Below are positions 48,701 through 59,400 of a stretch of DNA of 64,000 nt, piece after piece; within the stretch, counting starts at the first letter, position 1, and every line of letters starts with the position of its first letter. Location of the stretch: the NCBI GenBank assembly GCA_000708835.1, contig DF237247.1:1-64000 (forward strand), in the 5' to 3' direction. Made by a program: the position numbers and the translations under genes. Source of the stretch: Klebsormidium nitens. Its lineage: Eukaryota; Streptophyta; Klebsormidiophyceae; Klebsormidiales; Klebsormidiaceae. A model generated the notes under the pieces. The model saw only the letters and a list, made by a program, of their open reading frames with translations, made no database searches and was not told the origin of the DNA.

Positions 48701-51700
48701 TTGCACTTACTTTATGCCCCTAATCTGTAAAAGCCGGAGAAGGGGTAAAAAAGAAACAGTCAGCCTGCCACATCCGTAGAGACAAATCGTCGCACGGTTT
48801 TTATGCCCCTAATATGTAGAACTGGGAGAAGGGGTTTTGAACAAAAACAGTCTGCCTGCCAAAGCCGCTGATGACAGACAGAAGTTCCAGTTGTAGTCAA
48901 AGCTCAGCTTCTTTTGTTTGTGAGCTTTGTCTTTGCGGCACGCCTGTACAATCCCTCTCGGCCGGGCGTGCGCTGACAAAGAATTTCTGCCAATGACAAG
49001 GCTCTTACTGTAGGATTCGCATCGTGCAACTGAAGACCCGGTTACCTCTGCTCAAAAAAGCATTTTCGCTGGTGTCGACTCTTAAAAGCCCCCTCCTCAA
49101 GACCACTCGTCCAGTCAATGTCGGTCTTGTGTCAGGTCACGTTTCTGCCGGCACGTCCCCTTTCAAAGACCCGCATCGGACTCGTCCCGCACTTTCTGGC
49201 CTCTGAAGCTGGTCTCAGAAGGAATTCTGATTGCGAGTGCCTTCTTTGCAGGCCCTAAGTTGCAGCGCTGTCTGGACAGACCCCACTCTCCGCGTGGTGC
49301 CTTCCACCCTTGACCGGCTTGAAAACAGTCTATCCTTCCCGTCCTTATGCCAAAGCCTTTCCTTTGGCGGAACGCTTTTTTAAAGTGGATTTTTTTTTGT
49401 GGGCGAAACCCTCATTTTGGCGGACTTGTTTTCTGCAGGCCCTAAGTTGCAGCGCTGTCTGGACAGACCCCACTCTCCGCCTGGTGCCTTCTACCCTTGA
49501 CCGGCTTGAAAACAGTCTACCCTTCCCGTCCTTATGTCAAAGCCTTTCCTTTGGCGGAACGCTTTTCTGAAGCGGAATGATTTTCTGGGCGAAGTCCTCA
49601 TTGTGGCGGACTTGTTTTCTGCAGGCCCTAATTTGCAGCGCTGTCTGGGCAGACCCCACTCTACGCCTGGTGCCTTCCATCCTGGACCTTCTAGCCGGCT
49701 TGCAAGCGTGCGGCCGGCACCACGCAGTCGATGTCACCGCGGCAACACGGCCTTACCTTGCGCTTCTCGTTGATAGGTTGGCGGCAGACTCCGCAAACGG
49801 GGGCAGGTGAGGAGATTGACATCAGTGTTGGACCGATGATGTAGCTTGTGGACAGATACGTCGCTGCTTCATTAACGGCCGAATCTCGCGCTTCTTGTCG
49901 ACAGACTGGCGGCAAACGTTGAAAGCTTGGAGCAGGTGAGGATTACCATACAGTGACATAGCTTATGGGCAGATGTGGAATTAAGGGATGTGGCGGCCAC
50001 TACTCGGCCGCACTTCGCGCTTTGTTTTCGAAGGAAGGCCGCAAATTCGAAGGAAGGCCGCAAATCCTGGAAGCGGAGGCAGGTGAGGAGCACCTTACAG
50101 ACGTTGCTTATGGAGAGTTGACACCGTCGTGCCCTGAATCCAGACTTCGCTGACTCCCTCCTTCAGACCATTTTTCATTCTTTCTTCTTTTCATCGTCAC
50201 GAGGCCCCAAGAAGGGCTCAAAACCGCTCTCCGCTAAGAGTACTGAGACACCACTGTTTTCTACCTCGTTGCAGCGACAGCATCGCCACCGTGGTGCCCC
50301 GAGTCTTGACCACGCTGACTTCCTCCCAGCCGGGGGATCCCTCCCTGGCCCCCGCCTTTCTGTCGTCTCTAGTTGCTCGCCTTGCGGCCCGCCCAACGGC
50401 GCACCCCCTGCTCTGGCCAGCGGTTCAGGAGGCGCTCCCTATGCTGGCAGCGCATGCGCAAACGGTGGGTCGTGCTTGACTGAACTTGGGTCTTGGCCCA
50501 ATAAACTCGATAACGTGATGACCTTCCGTGATCGCTGTTATGGACAAACAGAATTGGATGTCTCATTCACGGTGGGTCCTTTTCTGGACTCGGCGTTTCG
50601 GCCCGATAAATCAGCAGAATGATAACATTCCGTGGTCGTTACTGTGGTCAGGTAGTTTCACTGTTCTGCTGCATCGAGACAAAGAACTGCGATCAAGGAC
50701 TGAGGTCCTTATGCGTTACTAAACCCGAACTGGACCTGCCGTAGTGCAGAGAGTGATACTCAATTTCAGGACGTTAAGATACGGTTAGCTTGGAGCACTT
50801 GGGGAGTGCAGAGGGAATTTGGGCCAGAAGTGTAGCGCGGACATCATTGCGGAATCAGAATGAGAATGCGGAGGCTGGGTCTACGGCCACGACTGGCTGG
50901 CCGGGGTAGAGGCGCTCATGATTGTGCTGACGTCACAAGCGGAGACAGCCCCAAGGAACACGTCGAATCTGGGTTCCAAAAATTTCCTCATTTGTGCCCG
51001 GCTGCTAAGCGCGTCCGAAGATAGCTTGTACGACCGTTTACTTTGGGCTTACCAGGTACTTGGCACAAAGACGGAGCGTGCTCACGACTGGCTGGCCGAG
51101 GTAAAAAGAGCTCATAATCGTTCTATGGAAAGGTAGCCCCAAACAGAAAACTTCAAGTTGGGTTTCATTGGTGCCCCGGCTGATAAGCCCGTTTGAACAA
51201 AACTCATCTGACCGCCAAACATGATATCTAATCAGGTACTGGGCACAAAGACGGAGCGCGGTCACGACTGGCTAGCCGAAGTCGAGGCGGTGATGATTGT
51301 GCTGACTTTTTACGTGGAGGCAGCTCCCGGGAACGCCGATATCGGCCCGCCGTTACTGCAGGTGAGTGCGATGAGTCGGCACGAAACTTTCGTCTGGAAG
51401 CGTCACTTGTCACAGTTGAGGCTATTGTAGTCTTCAGGGATCCAGCGGTTGAGGTGCGCCAGACTTGCGCATGCCATCATATCAAGTACCCCTTCTTCAG
51501 CGCACCATCCAGATCGCGGACCGTTGGGACTTCTGTCAAACTGGACAAGAGTTACAACCAAACTGTCTCCCTCTTTGCACTCTCTTGCCACGTGTCAACT
51601 TTCGTTTGGTCGGCTTGAAATAAGAATCATCCTATATCGATTTCCACTGCAGAGTGGCCTCTTACGCGACTCCCTCGCGCTCTTCGCCGCCGCCGCTGCC

Positions 51701-53063
51701 GCCCCCCCCGCCGAGCAACTCCGTCGCTTCCTCCTTTTCGCCTGCGCGGCGTCCCCCGTGGTCGCCCGTTTCGCAGCCGCCGTACCCACCTTCTTGGCGA
51801 CTACCACGTCGGAAGCGTTTCTAGACGCCCGCGGCCCCGCCAGTCTGCATGCCGCCATTTGGCCGCTCGTGCTGCCACGTGCGGCGACGAGTTTGGCGGG
51901 GGCGGAAGATCGCGCTGCGGCGCTTGTGCGCGAGCCGGCGCAGGCGTGGACTGGGGGCGAGGATCCGGGTAAGCCCGTTACGCTTTTCTTTGACCAATTA
52001 AATGGTGAGCAGGCAAGAAAGCCGAGGTTTTCAGAAACCCGCTTTAGGTGTTCCCAAAAAGTCAAGCTGGTCCTTGACTATTATTTTGTTTCGTGGGAAG
52101 TAGTTTGACGGACGTTCTGTCCTTTTGCTTGGGTTCGCCCGACCTTGAAGCCCCAATTATGCCGAACCATTCCCTAGAAGGTTTTCTTGTGTCTGTCTTG
52201 CTCGAAGAAAGGCGTGCCTACGAGTGACTTCTATCTTTGCCGAGTAGCGACTCTCATTTCTCTTGAGTATGGATGGATGCGCCAGATTGGGACGCAACTT
52301 GGACTCAAGTTGATAGCCGAGGCGTGCCAGTCAGAGCATTGGAAACTAGTAAACCGAAGCTTGAAAAGTTGACGAAACAATACCTCAGCGAGAGAGAAAC
52401 GGTGTTGCAATTCTTGCTGCAGATGCAATCATGCTGGCGGGCGCTCTGGGTCGGCTTCACCGCTTCCTGTCACTGCTGCAAAGCGTCGTGCGCGCGGCTC
52501 CGGCCAACCGCGCGGTGTGGACAAAAGGCGGCCCCTTAGAGCACGCCTTGAAAGAATGCGCGGCAAGTTTGCGCTCCGCCAAAACTAGCACCGCCCAATC
52601 AAGCCCACCGCAATCGGCGGCCTTAAGAGAGTTCTCTGACGAGGCGACTTCGCCGGATGAGGGGACAATTGAAGCGGTTGGAAGCGCGCAGTTGACAGCC
52701 TTGAGAGAGTCGGTTAAGGAAGCGCCTTCGTCGAACGAGCCGGATGATCGAAGAACGGACGCGACCGTGATCGAAAGCACAATAGAGAGTCGGATACAAG
52801 AGGCGGCCCTTGGTATCGGTGGAGAAAGGCATGCGGAGGAAGGAAAGCCGGCTCAGATTGAGGAGGTCACGCCCGATCTCGATGGCGAGGTTCGAACGAA
52901 GGGAGGGAGCCGGCACGTGCGGTCTGCTGACCGGCAAGCGCCGGAAGTCGATAGGAGCACGGCGGAAGACAAAGTGCAAGAGCTGCTGCCTACTGTTCTC
53001 AAGCAGCTGAAAGAGATCTCGGATCACAGTAGGGGGGCCGGGGCGGTCGGTAAGAACGATTGA
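45794..53063 (+). CDS. Large helical-repeat-like protein, unrecognised, about 11 exons
   Basis: Well-phased exons: 45794-46023, possibly 46134-46212, then 46414-46479, 46890-47014, 47705-47911, 48532-48686, 49625-49806, 50275-50464, 51236-51361, 51653-51968 and 52423-53063 (stop). From 46,414 onward every junction keeps phase with GT/AG sites. One join between 46,212 and 46,414 is unresolved, and the start at 45,794 could itself be an internal exon. The product is about 740 residues or more, almost entirely Ala/Leu-rich amphipathic helices (VPSILDLLAGLQACGRHH, VQEALPMLAAHAQT, LRRFLLFACAASP), as in ARM/HEAT-type solenoids. An acidic segment (EDDDSDWEPLEEGL) and a polar, Glu/Ser-rich C-terminus follow. 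I do not recognise the family. Three exons have echoes. Confidence 0.55.
46783..46857. repeat. Minisatellite of 11-13 bp CCCTGGTTAYGG units
   Basis: Six or so imperfect copies of CCCTGGTTATGG / CCCTGGTTACGG lie in an intron of the helical-repeat gene. Confidence 0.8.
47519..47578 (+). repeat. Echo of the exon at 47,705
   Basis: A copy with a CTGCAG acceptor, displaced 186 bp upstream. It encodes AVTDDGQALRALLG where the true exon has ALTDDGGALRALLG, but a segment is missing and it ends without a donor. Confidence 0.75.
49252..49530 (+). repeat. Two echoes of the exon at 49,625, 5' part
   Basis: Acceptor-plus-exon starts GCAGGCCCTAAGTTGCAGCG occur at 49,252 and 49,439, against the true start at 49,625 (spacings 187 and 186 bp). 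Similarity covers the exon start, the GAAAACAGTCTA tail and the following CTTTGGCGGAACGCTTT block between the copies. This is the best-preserved array in the window. Confidence 0.9.
49864..50082 (+). repeat. Two echoes of the exon at 49,625, 3' part with donors
   Basis: Copies of the exon end plus donor (GGCAG|GTGAGG, true donor 49,807) recur with donors at 49,936 and 50,083 (129 and 147 bp on). They include CGCTTCTTGTCGACAGACTGGC, matching the true CGCTTCTCGTTGATAGGTTGGC. Confidence 0.8.
50885..51115 (+). repeat. Echoes of the exon at 51,236
   Basis: A copy beginning CAGGTACTTGGCACAAAG at 51,056 (180 bp before the true exon) keeps its acceptor and the CACGACTGGCTGGCCGAGGT segment. An older copy of the middle part lies at about 50,885-50,950. 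Both lose similarity before the true donor. Confidence 0.8.
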
Positions 53064-55637
53064 GGAAGGAGTCAGAAGGTCGGAAGCTTGCTCAGCGTCA
53101 TCCACGGTTGCGTGTGACCTTCTCACCTCTGCATCTCATGAAAGCATCGCATGCCGTTACCAAACATGCACGCGGCAGCTGTGCTATGTTGGCTTTTGAG
53201 TACATAGGTTTTTATCAGCCTAGCCTTTCGTCGAGCAATGTATTGAAGACTTGCTAGGCTGCTTCACCTGTAACCCCTTTATTCGCTTGGCCTTTTGGCC
53301 TTCGCTGACTTGAACGAGATCGATCTCGGCGAGGTCAGCGGCGCGGCTGGCTTGGCGACCGTCTGGGCGTTCTTTTTGTTTATGCCCGATCACTTAAGCC
53401 TGTAACTCTGCCAGAGGCCGGTTTGTCACATGAACTAATATTAAAAGCGACGGCGGCTCGAAGATTATATGCATGCGGGGCGGCCCGGGATCATTGTGGC
53501 ATGACCACGTCGTATAAAACATTGACTGATCATTTATGGCCGCGCCCGGCTGCGCACATGCATGCATGTGATCGGGTGTACCGTACATCCGGACACGCAC
53601 AGGCTGAAACGCGCGAGCCCCCTGGTGGCGCCAATGATATCTCACGTACATGCCTACACGAATGATGGATCGATAGATCAAATATGGCCGGTGCACTGGC
53701 ATTCAGTGTCCGGCCAGAACTGCATGATACGATGGCGCAATTGAATATGTTCATGACGTACACTCGAGAGCGGAAGAAGCCTTCTTCACTCAATTGAAGT
53801 GCAATCAGTGAATCACTTTTTCTTCGAAGAAACGTTTATGATCATAAACTTATTTCATAAACTTTATAAGAAGCAATTACGTTCTCTTTACGAACTTATA
53901 AGACTGAGCCTCTGTGAGTCAGGGCTTGGCGCAAGTGTTGCGAGTCAGATCGCGGCTCAGCTTAATTGGTTTAAGCTGAGCACATTATTTGGGAAGCTAG
54001 CACGTTCGCTCAGGCTTCCGAATGTACACTGCTAACTGATGACGGTCGATCTTCGATCAGCGACAAACCGTTTCTTAGTTGAATGTTTCGATCTATGATA
54101 CTATAATTCTATAAATTATGGCAACTACAAGACCGCGTAAGGTTGAATCTCTTTTTACGATGCTTACATGCACGTCAGCTTTGACTTCTTAGAAAGCACC
54201 CTACATGGGGTCAACGTACTTACTTACGGACCGCGACTTGTTCCTTATGTACAACGGACATTAGGGCCGATTTGCAGTTTAGTCTCAATACGTATCCACC
54301 ATTTCAATGGACCCTTCAAATGCTAATTTGTGGAAAGCAATTGACAGATTAGGTTTTTTGCACGGAACCAGTTTGTACACATGCCTGACCATGACGCTAG
54401 CTTAACTTCAAAAAAGGTAGGCCTTCACGCCTTTCGTCCTGTGTACTCCCAATCGTCCTGCTTAGCCGATGCCTTCGGTTGGATTCAACGGTCCGGTCGA
54501 CCCAAGCCTGGAAACCAGAAGATGGAAACGCTTAATATAAAGTAAACGGAAGATCATGGTGGTTCCCGTATAAGCGTTGGCTCGAACCTTTTCAGGGGAG
54601 TCAAAAAGCACAGAAGCATTAGTGTTTGATATGTCACCGAGCACCTTTAGACCGACGACAGCCTGTGATACATGATTATTGAGGAGTGTCGCTCGTCTGC
54701 CTCGGTCTAAGAGTTCGCTATAATGTACAGAGAGTTTCAGTAAAAGTTCCGTCGTGATACATGAGAAGGATCAGAACGCATTCTGCTGTAGTGGCCTAAT
54801 GCACGCCCCTTCGTCTGTCTCTCAAACCGGCCGAAATGTCCCATTTGATAAAACGGGAAAAGGTTTTGAAACGGAGGACTGGTTCTGGAGAAGCATAAGG
54901 TCAGAGCAAAAGCTTCGCGTTTTGACCAGAGGGTCCAGCAAGGTTTGAAAGCTCACTTTGTGCCGTTGGTAAATGGACGTCAGGGGCATTGGAGAAACGC
55001 CGAGCCCGAAGATCGAGTTGCTAACCAGCCAGGGAACCCACTTGTGGAGCGTGGACTGCAGTGGGTTTGTTAGCGGTTAACAGCGTCATCTTTTAAGGAT
55101 GACCGGTTCTGTTTCTGGGCTCCTTTGATGGGTATAGAAGGCCAGCATTTGAAACGGCTGACCCTACTTGTGGGTTGAAGAGCGTCAGCGGCCTTTCAAA
55201 GCATGGCTGACGGCAGAATTATGTTGCTATTCATTATTACTATTGAATGATTAAATTGAACAAAGTTGCCCAAGCTCTTGACACCACACTCTTGACACCG
55301 ATCGAAGGACGGCTTCGAAAGCGCCCGATCAAGCACGAACGCCAGACAAGTCTACTGGTGCCTCCGGTATAGAAGAATGAAATGTTCAGAAGCCTGAGAA
55401 GATCATCTGCGCCAGAGAAATAGCAATTCTAAGACAGCCAACAGCACGGAAAAGCAGCGCTACAACGCGCATGCTCTTCTGGAGATTCCATGTGACAAGC
55501 AACGTGAGGCAACAAATTGGGGAAAGCCAGTTGATTCGAGGATTAACCAGGGATCGTCATGTCCTATAACGATCATACTCCCCTACATGACAGCATGAAA
55601 AGAAACAAAGTAAGAAAGCTCATAATGCGCAGCCCAC
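53064..55637. other. Gene-poor stretch, nothing recognised
   Basis: About 2.6 kb of lower-GC sequence without exon-like frames. A short perfect palindrome CGAGATCGATCTCG lies near 53,318. It may contain the 3' UTR or lost terminal exon of the FAD monooxygenase-like locus. Confidence 0.4.
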
Positions 55638-55859
55638 CTGCACTATGGTTCGTACGCTGCTCATAGCGTATAGGAAGTCGCTCGCCGCGTTTTGGGACTC
55701 GGAGAGGTCCACCAGGGCGTGGCCCTCAGGGACCCTTAGCGCGGAATAGCGCTCCAGCACGCCCGGTAGTTGCCCCGGTTCCTCCTGCAGAGAGCAGGAT
55801 TCCGGTTCCGGTGGGCGGAACAACAAACGGAACGCTACCGGAACGAAGTTGAAGCAACT

Positions 55860-56398
55860 TAGGGCGTGGCCCTCAGGGACCCGTAGCGCGGGAGAAGCGC
55901 TCCAGCACGCCCGGTAGTTGCCCCGGTTCCTCCTGCAGAGAGCAGGATTCCGGTTCCGTTTGGCGAAACAAAAAAACGGAACGCTACCGGAACGAAGTTT
56001 GAGCAATTTAGGACGTGGCCCTCAGGAACCAGCGCGGAGAAGCGCTCCAGCACGACCGGTAGTTGCCCCGGTTCCTCCTGCAAAGAGCAGAGTTCCGGTT
56101 CTGTGAGCGGAAGGACGACGAACGGAAAGGAAGCATTAGAACTGCGGTTCCGTTGGGCGGAACAACAAACGGAACGCTACCGGAACGCAGTTGGAGCAGA
56201 TGACGACGTGGCCCTCAGGGACCCTTAGCGCAGACCGGTGGTTGCCCCGGCTCTTCCTGCAGGCATTTAGAGTTGCGGTTCCGTTGAGCGGAAGGACAAC
56301 GGAAAGACACCGGAGCAAATTAACGGAGCGCGGCTTTTGGAGACCCGTAGCGCAGAGAAGCGCTCCAGCTCACCAGGTAGATACCCCGGCTCCTCCTG
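55860..56398 (-). repeat. Four echoes of the last FAD-gene exon, 5' part
   Basis: Copies of the acceptor and EEPGQLPGVLERYSALRVPEGH coding start begin at 55,932, 56,077, 56,256 and 56,395; the true start is 55,784. Spacings are 148, 145, 179 and 139 bp. All keep CTGCAG or TTGCAG-like acceptors, and similarity fades after about 80 bp. Confidence 0.9.
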
Positions 56399-56484
56399 CA
56401 AAGATCAGAAGTGCGGTTCTGGTGGGCTGAAAAGCGACGACCAGAATGCTACCGGAATGACAGGGGGGCAGCATTACAGAGCGC

Positions 56485-57003
56485 GGCTTTGTCCACGAGA
56501 GGCTGCCCAAGCGCGGCCGCGTCTTGCTTTCTTCGAAGGATGCGTAAATTGTTTACAACAAGCGATACGCAAGGCGCGTCGCTCTCCATGTGCGCGAGCA
56601 GCTGCGCGACTGCGGCCGGCGTGTCGAACAGCATCCCCTCAATTCAGAAGGTAGCGCGTTGCTCAGGTTTTCACAATGTCCACGAACGGGCGCGCTCGCG
56701 CGGCCGCGTCCGGCGTTCGTCCCTTCAAGCTGTCTTTAAAAGCGCAACAAAAGTGCGCCGCTGTAGTCCCACCAGTCCGCGAGCAGCCGCGCTCACGCGA
56801 CCGCGTTCCGTGTTCAAAGGATTCCTGTCGTCTGGAAGTACGCAGCCGCGTCCTGCGTTCGTCCCTCAAGCGCTTTGTGAGAAGGAACTAGTAAAACGTG
56901 CGTCGCTTTGGTTTCCCTCATGCCCTTGTGCAGCATCCCTACGACAGGCGAAACAAAAGGGCGCCGCTCTAGTTCTCACCATGTCCACGAGCAGCTGCGC
57001 TCG
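56485..57003 (-). repeat. Echoes of the FAD-gene GD-motif exon, 3' part
   Basis: Degenerate copies of the end of exon 57,217-57,074 (GACGCGGCCGCGCTCGCGC then GGACATGGTGA) lie near 56,980-57,003, 56,765-56,800, 56,668-56,710, 56,575-56,610 and 56,485-56,525, roughly every 80-110 bp. The first keeps a donor (ATG|GTGAGA). Confidence 0.75.
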
Positions 57004-59159
57004 TTCGGCTCCGTCCTGCGTCCTTCACTGTTCGCAAAGGATCGAAAGAAAAGGGCGTCGCTCTAGTTTTCACCATGTCCGCGAGCAGCTGCGCGAGCGC
57101 GGCCGCGTCCTGCATCCCGATGTTGCAGCCCTGCCCCAGGTTCGGCCCCGAGCAATGCGCCGCGTCGCCGATGAGAACTGCCTGGCCCCGGGGGTCGTGA
57201 TACTGGCTGCACTTCAACTGCAGCGTTGGAACGATTGCGTCACTTGAGCCGTCATTTCCGAATCCTTCATTTCCTTCCGTTCCTCATTGACTCGTTAGCC
57301 GTTGGTCTGGGCTGTGTCACCTCTCGACAAGATATCGGGAAGTGGGCTGTTCACCTCTCGACACGAAATCAATTTTCGATAAAACCGAACCGTTCAAGGC
57401 TTGCGGGCGGAAGTGGGTTTAAAAACCTGAGACGCTGGAGGAATTGGTACTTTTCCGAGGCCGGAAGCTGCAAGGATTCGCGTTTCTGGATTGTGACATC
57501 ATCCGCTGTCTTGCTGTTTACCAGCTTATCGAATGCTATTCAGCAACAGTCATAGCCCGCAAGAAAGCCCTGAAGCATCCTAGGATTGGTTCTCAATGAC
57601 ACTCCTCAAACGAATGGTTTACAGCCACCTCAAAGCCGCGCGCGGGTCGCTGCGCCTTGAGCCGCGCGGCCGCGTCTTCGGGAACCTCGAGCCACGGGAA
57701 CGTCTCCTCCAGGAACCGTTTCGCGTCCCGGGGGGTCTGCTGGGCGTGCCATTCCGCCGGAAAGGTTCCGGTCGGCCACTTGAGGATGAACGACATGGAT
57801 GAATGCTCCGGGTCCGGACTGCAGGCGATTCCGCTGATTAAGAATCTAAACTCGATCTTCGGATCACGTTGGCCGGAAAAAGGATCAAAATTCAGGATGA
57901 GAAAAGTTGAGGAAGAAGAAGCGAGGAAGGAGGCAAATTTGCCTCTGGTCGGAGGTTAGGAAGAATAGAAGACGAGAAGCACGAGAGAACAAACACACGA
58001 GATTCCGTAGCTCACAGACAAGGAGAAATTGAGGAGATTAGACAGGGTCCAGAGCTTCCCTACGACTCCTCGATTACTTCGCTTTGTTAGGATGAAGCTC
58101 CTTCCCGGCGGGGAGTGATCAAACCACTGGCGATTCAAAGCAACGGGTAGAATGTGAGGAGCACGTATAGAGGAGTTCGCTTCCGTTGGACAATCCCTGC
58201 AACTTAGAATAGCCCCCCTTGAACTTACCTCGTCCCTGACACCGCCAAGCGCAAAGTAACGAAGAAACGAAAAAGGAGACAAACAATACCTAACAACGCC
58301 AAGCGCAAAGTTATAATGAAATGACAAGGGAAATATACAACCAAAACAGTCTTCTCACATTGGGCTTGGCAGCATGATTCCGTGCAGGCCTTTCTTGCGG
58401 TATCCGATGACGATGACGACATCGTGACGTACTTTGGGCGGGACTGGAATGTTCGCCACGACCCAATCGGTTCCCAGGTCCTTCTGCTCGTACTCGAAGC
58501 TGGAAGGAACGGGACCTGTAGCTTAGGGGCCGCTCCGTGTCCGTCTTTCACACAACGTTTTCGTACTTGGGTTTCCCAACCTTATTCGCGGCTTCGTCAT
58601 TTGGTTCGTTTGAGTAACCCTGTTCTTCTCCGGTTCGGCAAGCGTGCGTCAAACTAAGCCGAAAACGCGATTCATCGCCTTTGAAAGCCTAGAATTGGTG
58701 TGGACAGTCGGAAGCTTTGCCGCTTTTGGAAGAAGCGAAAGCGTGGAAAGACGTGCAAACCAATCAAGGCTAAGAATCCCAGAGAGATTGACACCGGGTC
58801 TGCTCGTGCATAGAGCCGAACCTGGCACCGCCCAAACAATCTGTATAGAAAAAGACGTGGCTCTCCAATCGGCATCCGGTTGACAGACTTCTCGTCGTTG
58901 ACTAAATCCGCTGTGGACTCAATGTTAATGCCTCCTACCAGAGGGTCGCCCATAACCCAGCGTGGTTAAGGAAGTAACTAATTCAATCTGTGCGACTGTC
59001 GGCATTCGAACGATCGAAGAAAAGCGTTACCTCGGCAGGTGCTGCATGACGGCGCTTCTCACAACCGAGCGCGCCCCATCTGCGCCCACCAGCAAGTCTT
59101 ACTCCTTCTCAATGTGAACCGGCTCCGCTCCCGCCGGTGCGGTGTGAATTGCATCCGCT

Positions 59160-59400
59160 CCCGCAGACGGTTCGCTTAAGTTCCGTTGATCCCGCTTTCC
59201 GTTCCGAGATCCGTTCCTTATTCTTCCTTCGTCTCCCGTTCCACTTCGCCTTCCGTTCCCCTTCGACAATCCGTTTGCATCTCCGTTCTCCGTCCCGTTC
59301 TGGCCGCCTTGATTTTTAACTCCCGTTCCGTTTGCCTTTCCGTTCCCCTTCGACTCTCCGCTTCGGTTTCCGGTTGCCGTTCCGTTTTGTCCGCTAAAGT
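59160..59400 (-). repeat. TTCCG-rich low-complexity insertion in a FAD-gene exon
   Basis: Imperfect GTTCCGTT/CTTTCCGTTCC units encode an Asn/Gly/Thr/Lys-rich run (NGTATGNRSGESKGNGKANG) between two conserved parts of the flavoprotein fold. Similar TTCCG-built runs occur in DLEC1 exon 4. Confidence 0.7.
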
